Positions 50,410 to 58,754 of a stretch of DNA of 64,000 bases are shown here, one piece after another (the first letter of the stretch is position 1; each line of letters opens with the position of its first letter). The position numbers and the translations under genes were made by a program. The notes below the pieces were generated by a model that saw nothing but the letters and a program-made list of their open reading frames with translations, was not told where the DNA came from and did no database searches. The stretch is from positions 62,001 through 126,000 of the forward strand of contig CAYYTU010000001.1 in NCBI GenBank assembly GCA_964474655.1, written 5' to 3'. Origin of the DNA: CAYYTU01 sp964474655. Its GTDB lineage: Bacteria; Chloroflexota; Anaerolineae; B4-G1.

Positions 50410-50841
50410 ATGAACCAGCGGAAATTCATCGTCGAGCTGGGGATGGGCGTCGACCAGCACGGTCAGGACCCCACCAACGCGGCGCGAAAAGCGGTCAAGG
50501 ACGCCATCTCGCGCAGCTGCCTCACCGGCCTGATCGAGATCGCGCGGCTCAATGATATAGAACAACTCAATCAGCTGACCGTGGCGGTGCGCGTGGCCTG
50601 TCCGCAGCCGGAGCGAGTGGACGAGGCCCGCGTGCTCCAGGTCCTTCCCTTCGGACAGAAACAGATTGAGGTCGTGGAGGGCGGGATGATCGCCTCCACC
50701 GTCTACCAGCCGGAGCTGGGCGACACGACCGACGAGGCGTTCGTCGCCAACGCCACGGTGACTGTCTTCGTCGATATGGATCGCGTGCTGATGGCCTGGC
50801 GCGAGGAGCAGCCCGGGGACCAATCATCAGCTCTTGGATGA
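50410..50841 (+). CDS. Lin0512 family protein
   Basis: 143 residues. QRKFIVELGMGVDQHGQDPT and the following NAARKAVKDAISRSCLTGL match the Lin0512 conserved family. It is usually encoded beside DUF6506 genes. It may form oligomeric rings with its small partner, but this is guesswork; no function is known. The spacer after it (50842-51064) is full of hairpins. Confidence 0.75.
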   Translation: MNQRKFIVELGMGVDQHGQDPTNAARKAVKDAISRSCLTGLIEIARLNDIEQLNQLTVAVRVACPQPERVDEARVLQVLPFGQKQIEVVEGGMIASTVYQPELGDTTDEAFVANATVTVFVDMDRVLMAWREEQPGDQSSALG

Positions 50842-50895
50842 CCGTTTCTCAAGCGCCGATGATGCATTCGACAGGCCCTGCGCACGGAGCTCGCA

Positions 50896-51020
50896 GGCGC
50901 TGAGAAGCGCCTTCTCAGGTGCTGAAAAACGCTTTCGCAGGCGTTATTTTGTTCCGGCAGGGTTTGCGACCCCGCCGCTATGGAGCGCTAGATTGATGCG
51001 TATGGATATGGTTCCATAGC
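50896..51020. other. hairpin-rich spacer between Lin0512 and E2 genes
   Basis: CTGAGAAG/CTTCTCAG (50900-50918), AACGC/GCGTT followed by ATTTTGTT (50928-50953, terminator-like), GGCAGGG...CCCGCC (50956-50976), and GCTATGGA/TCCATAGC (50977-51020) follow one another. The stretch could end the upstream transcript before the E2 gene. Confidence 0.5.
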
Positions 51021-51064
51021 CGGCAACTTCTTGACGAACCCCCAATTTTTAAGGAGAGAGACCG

Positions 51065-52399
51065 ATGGCAAAGAAAGTGATCATGCCCAAGCTGGGTATG
51101 GCGATGAGCGAAGGCAAAGTGGTCAAGTGGCTCAAGGACGACGGCGCGGAGGTCCAGAAGGGCCAGCCGGTCGTGGCGGTGATGAGCAAGAAGATCACCT
51201 ACGAGGTCGAGGCCCCGGCCGACGGTATCCTGCGCCACGTGGCCCAGCCTAAGGACGAGCTGCCCGTCGGCGGTCTGGTCGGCTTCATCCTCGCCCCAGG
51301 AGAGGAGATGCCCGCGGTCGAGGAGGTCGCGCCGGTAGCCCCGGCAGAAGCGCCCGCCGTCGAGAAACAGAAGGAAAAGGCCAAGGAAGCGACGCCGGAA
51401 GAAGAAGTCGAGGAGGAGCCCGAGTTCGTGCGGGCCTCCCCGGCGGCCCGACGCTTGGCCGAGGAGCTGGGCGTCTCGCTGGCGCAGGTGGAGCCCACCG
51501 GCCCGCGCGGCCGCGTGGTCGAGGATGACGTCCGCCGCCACCACGAGGCGCAGGAGCGCATCCTGGCCTCGCCGCTGGCCCGTCGCATCGCGGAGGAAGA
51601 GGGGCTGGATCTGGCCCAGGTCGAGGGCAGTGGGCCCGGCGACCGGATCGTCGAGGAGGACGTGCTGGGCGCCCTGGAGAGGCGCGAACCGTCCGCGCCG
51701 CCCCAGGCGATCCCCTTCACCGGCATGCGTGAATCGATCGCCGAGCAGATGGTCCACAGTCTGCGCACGATGGCCCAGCTGACCATCACCACCAAGGTCG
51801 ACGTGACCGAGCTGCGTGAGACCCGCGCCGCGCTGCGCGAGCGTTGGGAGAAGAAGATCTCCTACACGGACCTGCTGGTCAAGGCCGTGACGGTGGCCCT
51901 GGCCGACCATCCGCTGCTGGGCGCCCGCCTGGAGAGCGACGAGATCCTGCTGCCGACGGCGCTCAACATCGGCGTGGCGGTGGCGCTGGAGGAGGGACTG
52001 ATGGTGCCCGTGATCCGGGACGCCGACCAGCTCACGGTGCCTGAGATCAGCGACGCGATCAAGGACCTGGCCCAGCGGGCTCGCTCCAACGAGCTGAGCG
52101 TGGACGAGGTGACCGAGGCGGTCTTCACCGTCACCAATATGGGGATGTTCGGTGTGGACGCCTTCACACCCATCATCAACCCGCCGGAGGTGGCCATCCT
52201 GGGCGTGGGGCGCATCGTCGAAGAGGTGGCCTGGGTCAACGGGCAGGCCCAGCCGCGGGCGATGATGACGCTCAGCCTGACCATCGATCATCGCGTGGTC
52301 GACGGCGCGCCCGGGGGCGCCTTCTTGCAGACGCTGACGCAACTGCTGGAGCACCCGGCCCTGATCTTCGCAGGCGACCAATCGCAGGAAAAGGAGTAG
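51065..52399 (+). CDS. acoC: dihydrolipoamide acyltransferase E2 with tandem E3-binding domains
   Basis: 444 residues. N-terminal lipoyl domain (1-80) with the lipoyl lysine at K43 in the loop VMSKKITYEVEAP; the usual acidic residue before it is Lys. Two peripheral subunit-binding domains follow, at about 120-155 (ASPAARRLAEELGVSLAQVE) and 165-200 (ASPLARRIAEEEGLDLAQVE). The catalytic domain ends in TIDHRVVDGAPGGAF with the active His. It transfers the acyl group to CoA. Two binding domains in one chain is unusual. AAGGAGAG precedes ATG 51065. Confidence 0.9.
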   Translation: MAKKVIMPKLGMAMSEGKVVKWLKDDGAEVQKGQPVVAVMSKKITYEVEAPADGILRHVAQPKDELPVGGLVGFILAPGEEMPAVEEVAPVAPAEAPAVEKQKEKAKEATPEEEVEEEPEFVRASPAARRLAEELGVSLAQVEPTGPRGRVVEDDVRRHHEAQERILASPLARRIAEEEGLDLAQVEGSGPGDRIVEEDVLGALERREPSAPPQAIPFTGMRESIAEQMVHSLRTMAQLTITTKVDVTELRETRAALRERWEKKISYTDLLVKAVTVALADHPLLGARLESDEILLPTALNIGVAVALEEGLMVPVIRDADQLTVPEISDAIKDLAQRARSNELSVDEVTEAVFTVTNMGMFGVDAFTPIINPPEVAILGVGRIVEEVAWVNGQAQPRAMMTLSLTIDHRVVDGAPGGAFLQTLTQLLEHPALIFAGDQSQEKE

Positions 52400-52402
52400 A
52401 CG

Positions 52403-53788
52403 ATGAGCGAGAGACAAGACCTGGTGGTCATCGGCGGCGGTTCCGGCGGGTTTGCCGCGGCGATACGCGCCGCGCAGCTGGGCGGCAAGGTGACCGTGGT
52501 CGAGGAGCGATACGTGGGCGGCAATTGTATGAACAAGGCCTGCATCCCCCTCACGTTCCTGACCACGGTCGGGCACGTGGCGGAGACGATTGAAGGCGCC
52601 GGTTTCTTCGGCATCGAGGTCGACGAGCCGACCTTCGATATGGCCGCGCTCCACGACCGGCGAGAGTTGCTTATCGAAGGGCTACGGATGGGCACGGAGG
52701 AGCAGCTGAGCGATTACGGCGTCCGGCTGGTCGAAGGGCGCGGGCGCCTGATCGACCGCGGGACGGTCGAGGCGGCCAGCGAGCGGATTGAGACGCGCAA
52801 CGTGGTGATCGCCACCGGTTCCGTCTCGGCCCCGCTGCCCCTAGAGACGGGGGGCGCCGAGCTGCCCGGCGTGCTCGATACCGACGCCGCCATCGAGCTG
52901 CGCCAGATCCCGCTGCGCATCGCCGTCATCGGCAGCTACCCCTGGGACCTGGAGCTGGCTCAGTACTTCAACTGGCTGGGCAGCGCGGTCACGCTGATCA
53001 CCGCGTCCCGGCAGATGTTGGCCTGGGATGAGGTCGTGGCCGACCGCGAGGTCTCCCAGCGGCTGGCCAAGCGGCTCCACGATAGCGGCGTGGTGGTCAA
53101 GCGCGGCGTCGATGTGGAGGCGATCCGTCAGGATGACGAGGCGCTGACCGTCGTTCTGGACGGGGGCGACGAGATCCCGGTCGACAAAGTGCTGGCGGCG
53201 CGGCGCTTCCCCAACTCCAGCGGGCTGGGCCTGCGCGAGGCCGGCGTAGCGATGGAGGAGGGCGCGGTACTGGTGGACGAGCGGATGGCGACCAACGTGC
53301 CGGGCATCTACGCCATCGGCGACGTCACCGCCGGGCCGATGTGGTCCCACAAGGCGAACGCCGAGGGCCTCGTGGCCGGGGCGAACGCGATGGGTGCCGA
53401 CGAGCAAATGGACTACGAGACCATGCCCCATTGCCTCCACACCTGGCCGCCGGTGGCCTGGGTGGGCCTGACGCAGGACCAGGCCGAGGATCGCGGGCTG
53501 GATTTCGAGGTCGGCAAGGTGCCGGTGGCCATCAACCCCTACGCTATGCTCCTCAACCAAACCGAGGGCGCGATCAAGGTGATTGCCGAGCGGGCCTATG
53601 GGCGCATCCTGGGCGTCCATCTGATCGGCCCCGGCGCACTGGACCTGATCAACGTGGCCACCGTGGCGATGCTTTCCGAGGCGACGGTCCACGAGCTGAT
53701 GCGGTTCATCCCCGCGCATCCCTCCATCGGCGAGGCGCTGGTCGACGCCGCGATGGACGTGGAGAAGCGCTCGCTCCATCTGCCGTAG
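52403..53788 (+). CDS. lpdA: dihydrolipoyl dehydrogenase E3
   Basis: 461 residues. FAD-binding VVIGGGSGGFAAAIRAAQLG at the start, redox pair CMNKAC (about residues 43-48), NAD-binding region around 165-195, and the C-terminal FIPAHPSIGEALVDAA with the catalytic His. It reoxidises E2 lipoamide and gives NADH. The residues after the second Cys (IPLTFL) differ from the usual IPTK, and the glycine dinucleotide fold in the NAD domain reads IGSYPWDLELAQYF, an atypical form, so NAD binding may be modified. Three bases separate it from E2. Confidence 0.85.
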   Translation: MSERQDLVVIGGGSGGFAAAIRAAQLGGKVTVVEERYVGGNCMNKACIPLTFLTTVGHVAETIEGAGFFGIEVDEPTFDMAALHDRRELLIEGLRMGTEEQLSDYGVRLVEGRGRLIDRGTVEAASERIETRNVVIATGSVSAPLPLETGGAELPGVLDTDAAIELRQIPLRIAVIGSYPWDLELAQYFNWLGSAVTLITASRQMLAWDEVVADREVSQRLAKRLHDSGVVVKRGVDVEAIRQDDEALTVVLDGGDEIPVDKVLAARRFPNSSGLGLREAGVAMEEGAVLVDERMATNVPGIYAIGDVTAGPMWSHKANAEGLVAGANAMGADEQMDYETMPHCLHTWPPVAWVGLTQDQAEDRGLDFEVGKVPVAINPYAMLLNQTEGAIKVIAERAYGRILGVHLIGPGALDLINVATVAMLSEATVHELMRFIPAHPSIGEALVDAAMDVEKRSLHLP

Positions 53789-53790
53789 TG

Positions 53791-53845
53791 GTGAATGGCG
53801 AATAGCGAATGGTGAATGGTGAATAGCGAATGGCGAATGGCGATT
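53791..53845 (+). repeat. GAATGGC/GAATAGC heptanucleotide array
   Basis: Seven to eight 7-base units (GAATGGC, GAATAGC, GAATGGT) fill the spacer between the E3 gene and lipB. Confidence 0.85.
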
Positions 53846-53899
53846 GTGGGAGGTGTCTCTGACGGCGATTCCGCTACCGAGTATGGAGATTGAGAATCG

Positions 53900-54559
53900 G
53901 TGCTTTTCTTTCGTCTGGGAACGGTAGGCTACGAGGAGGCCCATCGGCTTCAGAAACGGCTGGCCGAGGCGCGGGCGCAGGACGCTATCGGCGATGTGGT
54001 ATTGTTGCTCCAGCACAGGCCGGTGATCACCATCGGGCGCGGCGGGGGCGCGGAGGACGTGTTGGCCTCCGCCTCACTGCTGCGCCGGGAGGGCGTGCGC
54101 CTGGTGGAGACCGACCGCGGCGGCAAGGCGACCTACCACGGCCCCGGGCAACTGATCGCCTATCCGATTATGCGGGTCGAAAAGAGCGCCCTTTACGACT
54201 TCGTATGGCGTCTGGAGGAGACGGTCATCCGGGCGCTGGCGACGTACGGCCTCACGGCCGGCCGCATGGAGCAGCATCCCGGCGTCTGGGTCGACGGCGA
54301 CAAAATCGCTGCCATCGGGTTGGCGGTGCGCGAGGGGGTCACCCGCCACGGCCTGGCGCTGAACGTGGCGCCCCGGATGGCCCACTTCGAGTTGCTGATT
54401 CCCTGCGGCATCACGGATCACGGCGTGACGTCGATGGCGCAGGTGCTGGGGCAGGCGCCGCCGCTGGGAGAGGTGAGCGGGCGCTTGGTGGGCACCTTCG
54501 CTCAGGTATTCGAGTGTGACGTCGAGGCGCGGGACGGCCTTGATGGCTTTATCCGTTGA
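53900..54559 (+). CDS. lipB: lipoyl(octanoyl) transferase LipB
   Basis: 219 residues from GTG 53900. LQHRPVITIGRGGGAEDVLA, the signature RGGKATYHGPGQLIAYPIMR and the active-site region LLIPCGITDHGVTSM (Cys) with Lys in GDKIAAIGLAVREG are all present. It moves octanoyl from acyl carrier protein to lipoyl domains, here probably E2 of the acetoin dehydrogenase just upstream. LipA is not in the window. Next comes the HdrCB gene, 27 bases away. Confidence 0.93.
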   Translation: MLFFRLGTVGYEEAHRLQKRLAEARAQDAIGDVVLLLQHRPVITIGRGGGAEDVLASASLLRREGVRLVETDRGGKATYHGPGQLIAYPIMRVEKSALYDFVWRLEETVIRALATYGLTAGRMEQHPGVWVDGDKIAAIGLAVREGVTRHGLALNVAPRMAHFELLIPCGITDHGVTSMAQVLGQAPPLGEVSGRLVGTFAQVFECDVEARDGLDGFIR

Positions 54560-54586
54560 CCTGTTTGAGGCAACAGGAGGTTTCCT

Positions 54587-55786
54587 TTGGCACGTGACAA
54601 AGAGATCATACTGGACTTGGCGCGGCGCGACTCCACCTTCGTGGATCGTTTGGGCGCAACTAGCCGGTTGATCAGACAATGCATTCAATGTGGCACCTGT
54701 TCTTCTTCCTGTCCCACCGCCTACGCTATGGATTATACGCCGCGCCAGGTATGGCGTCTGGTGCAATGGGGCTTCGTGGAGGAGATATTGAACAGTCGCA
54801 CCTTTTGGCTCTGCACGGTCTGCAACTCCTGCCAGGTGCGCTGTCGCCGGGGCATCGACATCAAGGACGCCATGGTCGCTCTCAAGGAGTGGGCCGTGCG
54901 GGAAGACGTCCGCGTCCCCGATCGCATGGGGCTGCTGGAAGAGACAGTCACCGCCTGCTACAACATCTCCGGCGACGATAACGCCAGCCGGCTCGTCTGG
55001 AGCGAGAACCTGCTTGATCCCCCGCCAGGGGTGAAGCCCCGTCGCCAGACGGCCGAGACGGTCTACTTCGTCGGCTGCGTCAGTTCGTTCTATCCGCGGG
55101 CCTATTCCATCCCCCGCGCCCTGGTGCAGATACTAGATCGGGCTGGGGAGGAGTTCACCACCCTGGGGGGCGAGGAGTGGTGCTGCGGCTACCCGCTTTA
55201 TGTGGCGGGGATGCGCTCTCGTATGGCCGATCTGGCGCGGCATAACCTGGAGCAGGTGCGGGCAGTAGGGGCGAGGCGAGTGGTCTTCACGTGTCCCTCT
55301 TGCCTTTACGCCTGGTCGCATCTCCACCCGGAGATGGTGGATACGTCGGGGTTGGAATTGCTCCACGCCACGGAGATGCTGGTCGATTTGTTGGATGCGG
55401 ATCGCCTGGCCCTGGGGCCGGTGGAGGAGGTCGTGACTTACCACGATCCCTGCGATTTGGGGCGCAAGAACGGCATCTACGAGGCGCCGCGAGCGGTGAT
55501 GGGCGCCATCCCGGGGCTGGAGCTGCGCGAGATGTCGATGAACCGTCGGGACGCATTGTGCTGCGGGGGTGGCGGCGACGTGGAGACGGTGGACCCGGAT
55601 ATTCCCGTCCAGGTGGCGGAGAGACGTCTGGCCCAGGTGGAAGCGACCGGTGCCAAGTATGTCGCCTCCGCCTGTCAGCAGTGCCAACGCACGCTCCAGG
55701 AGGGAGCGCGCAGAAATCGCATCCGCATCCGCGCGATCGACGTGGTGGAACTGCTCTGGCGTTCGGTCCAGGCAGCCGATGAGTGA
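54587..55786 (+). CDS. heterodisulfide reductase-like HdrC-HdrB fusion
   Basis: 399 residues from TTG 54587 behind CAGGAGG. Residues 1-100 are HdrC-like with two 4Fe-4S sites (C32/C35/C38/C42 and C76/C79/C82/C86). Residues 155-390 are HdrB-like with two CCG domains (CCGYP at 199, CCGGG at 325, plus C163, C235, C238, C289 and CQQC near the end) that bind the noncubane clusters reducing disulfides. In methanogens HdrCB reduces the CoM-S-S-CoB disulfide; here the disulfide is unknown. The stop overlaps the hdrA region, so the two are co-translated. Confidence 0.88.
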   Translation: MARDKEIILDLARRDSTFVDRLGATSRLIRQCIQCGTCSSSCPTAYAMDYTPRQVWRLVQWGFVEEILNSRTFWLCTVCNSCQVRCRRGIDIKDAMVALKEWAVREDVRVPDRMGLLEETVTACYNISGDDNASRLVWSENLLDPPPGVKPRRQTAETVYFVGCVSSFYPRAYSIPRALVQILDRAGEEFTTLGGEEWCCGYPLYVAGMRSRMADLARHNLEQVRAVGARRVVFTCPSCLYAWSHLHPEMVDTSGLELLHATEMLVDLLDADRLALGPVEEVVTYHDPCDLGRKNGIYEAPRAVMGAIPGLELREMSMNRRDALCCGGGGDVETVDPDIPVQVAERRLAQVEATGAKYVASACQQCQRTLQEGARRNRIRIRAIDVVELLWRSVQAADE

Positions 55787-55799
55787 GAAGGAGTGCGCA

Positions 55800-57767
55800 G
55801 TGGAAAACGTTCGGATTGGCGTCTACGTCTGTGAGTGCGGGGGGAATATCTCATCTACGGTGGACGTCGATGAGGTGGTGGCATCTATCGCCGATATGCC
55901 GGGAGTGGTGGTGGCCCGCAAGCACCGCTATATGTGCTCTGGGCCTGGTCAAAACGTGATTCAGCAGGACATCCGCGAGCATAACCTGGAGCGGGTGGTG
56001 GTGGCTTCGTGTACTCCACGGATGCACGAGCCCACTTTCCAGCGCACGTTGGAGGAGGCGGGGCTCAATCCCTTCCTGCTGGAGATGGCGAACATCCGCG
56101 AGCACGTCTCCTGGGTAGTCGAGGACCCCGATAAGGCGACGGAAAAGGCCAAGCGCCTGACGCGCGCGGCGGTGGCCCGCGTGGGACTCCATTCCGCCCT
56201 GGAACCGCGCCAGGAGCCGTTCAGCGAGGCTTCCCTGGTGGTCGGCGGGGGCATCGCCGGTATTCAGGCCGCGCTCTCCATCGCCGATATGGGCTATCAG
56301 GTCTATCTGGTGGAGCGGGAGCCCTCCATCGGCGGGCGGATGGCCCAGCTCAACAAGACGTTCCCCACCCTGGACTGTAGCACCTGAATATTGGGACCGA
56401 AGATGATGGATGTCGGTCGGCATCCCAACATCACATTGCTCAGTTGCAGCGAGGTCGAGGAGGTCTCCGGATACGTGGGCAACTTCGACGTCCGCATCCG
56501 CAAGCGGGCTCGCTTCGTGGACGAGGACCTGTGCACCGGCTGCGGCTTGTGCCAGGAGAAGTGCCCCGCGCAGGTGACGGACGAGAGCTTCGAGGCGGGG
56601 CTGGGGGAGCGGAAGGCCATCTATCGGCCCTTCGATCAGGCCATCCCCAACGTGCCCGTGCTGGACGCAGACCATTGCATCTACTTCCAGCGTGATGGGC
56701 GCTGTGGGGCCTGCGCGAAGCTCTGCCCCACCGGCGCGGTGGACTACGAGCAGGAGGATCAGCTGCTGGATGTGGAGGTGGGGACCATCATCGTGGCGAC
56801 GGGCTTTGGGATGTGGGACCCGGCGCAGCTGTCGCAGTATTCCTACGGCCAATCTCCGGACGTGCTCACCGGGCTTCAGTTCGAGCGCCTGAGCAGCGCC
56901 AGCGGCCCCACCGAGGGTCGGATCGTGACCAGCGCCGGGGAGCCTCCGGAGAGCGTGGCCATCATTCACTGCGTCGGCAGTCGCGACGAGAATGCGCACG
57001 CCTATTGTTCGCGCGTCTGTTGCATGTATGCCCTGAAGCAGGCCCATCTGGTCCGCGAGAAGACCGAGGCGGAGGTATACGAGTTCTACATCGATATGCG
57101 CACCTCCAGCAAGACGTACGAGGAGTTCTACGAGCGGCTGCAAGGGGAGGAGGTGACGTTCGTGCGCGGTCACGTCGCCGAGGTGGAAGTATTGCCGGAT
57201 GATCGGCTGCGCGTGCGGGGGGAGGACGCCGACCTGGGCTGGGTCTTCGCGCTAGATGTCGATATGGTCGTCTTGGCCTCGGCCATTGAGCCGCAGCCAG
57301 ATGCCGGGCACGTGGCGGCGCTGTTCGGTCTCGGACGCGCTGCCGACGGTTGGTTCTCCGAGGCTCATCCAAAGTTGCGCCCGGTGGAGACCAACGTCGG
57401 GGGCGTCTTTCTGGCCGGTTGCTGCCAGGGGCCGCGGGACATACCGGACACGGTGGCCCACGCCGAGGCCGCGGCTCACGAGGCGGTCAAGCTCCACAAT
57501 CGCGGCCAAGTCACCATCTCGCCCCTGGTGGCCGTGGTGGACGAGGATCTCTGCTCCGCCTGCAAGACCTGCCTGACGCTCTGTCCCTACGAGGCCATCA
57601 GCTTCGTCCCAGAGGAGGGCGTGGCGCGTGTGAACGAGGCGCTGTGTAAGGGCTGCGGCACCTGCGTGGCGGCTTGCCCGGCCGGAGCGATCACTGCCCG
57701 GCATTTCACGAGCGAGCAGATCCTGGCGCAGATCGAGAGCCTCTTCCGAGCGCCTGTGGAGCGGTAG
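55800..57767 (+). CDS. hdrA: HdrA, FAD/FeS heterodisulfide reductase subunit A, selenoprotein (Sec196, TGA 56385-56387)
   Basis: 655 residues if the single in-frame TGA at 56385-56387 is read as selenocysteine. Without that reading the gene would appear as two fragments. The same frame continues on both sides: KTFPTLDCST, then U, then ILGPKMMDVGRHPNI, where the family has the Cys of DCSxC. A hairpin starts four bases after the TGA. Other parts: N-terminal VYVCECGGNIS, CSGPGQ, the FAD loop VVGGGIAGIQAALS at about 148, and four 4Fe-4S motifs (C245 region, CGACAKLCP, CSACKTCLTLCP, CKGCGTCVAACP). GTG 55800 follows GAAGGAG; ATG 55779 is an alternative. HdrA carries out flavin-based electron transfer or bifurcation with HdrCB. 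Confidence 0.9.
56391..56428 (+). promoter_or_regulatory. SECIS-like hairpin after the hdrA UGA
   Basis: TTGGGA (56391-56396) pairs with TCCCAA (56423-56428), and inside it GACCG (56395-56399) pairs with CGGTC (56414-56418) around the loop AAGATGATGGATGT. It begins 4 bases after the stop, the place where bacterial selenocysteine insertion elements lie. Confidence 0.7.
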
Positions 57768-57974
57768 ATAGCCTTGTGCTAGAGTGTATCCTTCTGCATC
57801 TACTGATCCGAACAGCTGCATCTACCCTATGGTTAAGCAATAGCGCCAAGCTCTTTGGGATTTCGCGTGGTCGATAGCTTGAGATTGCTCAGCGGGGGTG
57901 TGTCCCTATGCGCGTCAACTTAAGCGTTGATGTGTAGAAATTCTTGCTCCAGCGGGGTTGCAAACCCCACTGTC

Positions 57975-58008
57975 TGACCATAAAGTGGTGCTGAAGTCTT
58001 TATGGTCA
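57975..58008. terminator. 11-bp hairpin, terminator or repeat palindrome
   Basis: Perfect 11-bp stem with a 12-base loop, 208 bases after hdrA. No T tract is attached, so termination is uncertain. Confidence 0.4.
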
Positions 58009-58115
58009 CCAAACCCGCTCTGAGCACCCCGCAAAGTCCCAGATAACCTGGCGCCAAAGATTCTCCTTGTAGCTGCTCTTGTTGTAGCTGCCTTTGGCGG
58101 GCGCGTGTGCGCGGA

Positions 58116-58144
58116 TTGACACCCATTACCCTTCGTGGTATAAA
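58116..58144 (+). promoter_or_regulatory. strong sigma70-type promoter of the ccm locus
   Basis: TTGACA (58116-58121) and TATAAA (58139-58144) with a 17-base spacer, near consensus. The ccmE start is 128 bases downstream. Confidence 0.75.
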
Positions 58145-58271
58145 CTCCCGATAAGAATTTTGAATATGGCCAACTATCTTATTCTGGTTGGGGATGGTCC
58201 AATCGGCGAGATTGGAGTTTTGTTTGTTGGACAGGCGTGTTAGGTCTGGTTAGAAAACAGGAAAGGCGACT

Positions 58272-58754
58272 ATGCCAGGTAGACTGAAGTTCATCATCGC
58301 AGGGCTGCTGATCGTAGCTGCTGTGGTTTATTTGATCGTCACCAGCACGGGCAGCACGGCGCGCTACTTTATGACCGTGCAAGAGTTGCAGGCGATGAGC
58401 GATGCTGGCGAGCGTAACGTCACAATCTCTGGCGCGGTGCTGGGAGATACTATCGCTTATGATTCCTCCAGGCCTCGCGTGACTTTTACCATTGTGCAGG
58501 TGCCCGGCGATCCCAAGGAGGTGGAGCGGGCCGGCGGGCTGTCCAAGGTGCTCCACGATGCTGTCAACGACCCCGATGCCCCGCGCCTGGAAATCGTCTA
58601 CGACGACGTGAAGCCCGATCTCTTGCAGCACGAGAGCCAGGCCATCATACGCGGTCGATTGCAGGAAGACGGCCGCTTCCACGCCGATGAGGTGCTCCTC
58701 AAGTGCCCCACGCGTTACGAGGAGGGCGTGCCGGACCAGGGTGAGGAGGGATGA
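58272..58754 (+). CDS. ccmE: cytochrome c maturation protein CcmE (CxxxY type)
   Basis: 160 residues: N-terminal membrane anchor (LKFIIAGLLIVAAVVYLIV) and an OB-fold domain. The heme-binding motif is C145-PTR-Y149 (KCPTRYE), so it is of the cysteine form CxxxY; in classical CcmE it is HxxxY. CcmE chaperones heme covalently on the outer face of the membrane before handing it to apocytochromes. The gene overlaps the ccmF-type gene by 4 bases. Confidence 0.88.
   Translation: MPGRLKFIIAGLLIVAAVVYLIVTSTGSTARYFMTVQELQAMSDAGERNVTISGAVLGDTIAYDSSRPRVTFTIVQVPGDPKEVERAGGLSKVLHDAVNDPDAPRLEIVYDDVKPDLLQHESQAIIRGRLQEDGRFHADEVLLKCPTRYEEGVPDQGEEG

Larger units (their letters stand above)
57768..58271. other. 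504-base spacer with palindromes and a promoter
   Basis: No gene. It holds GGGGTT-GCA-AACCCC (57954-57968), an 11-bp hairpin TGACCATAAAG/CTTTATGGTCA (57975-58008) and the ccm promoter (58116-58144). Confidence 0.65.

Noticed and set aside
56385..56387. TGA as a true stop making two genes or a pseudogene
   Set aside because: The frame is intact for more than 450 codons downstream with all FeS motifs, and the position matches the family's conserved Cys; selenocysteine is the better reading.
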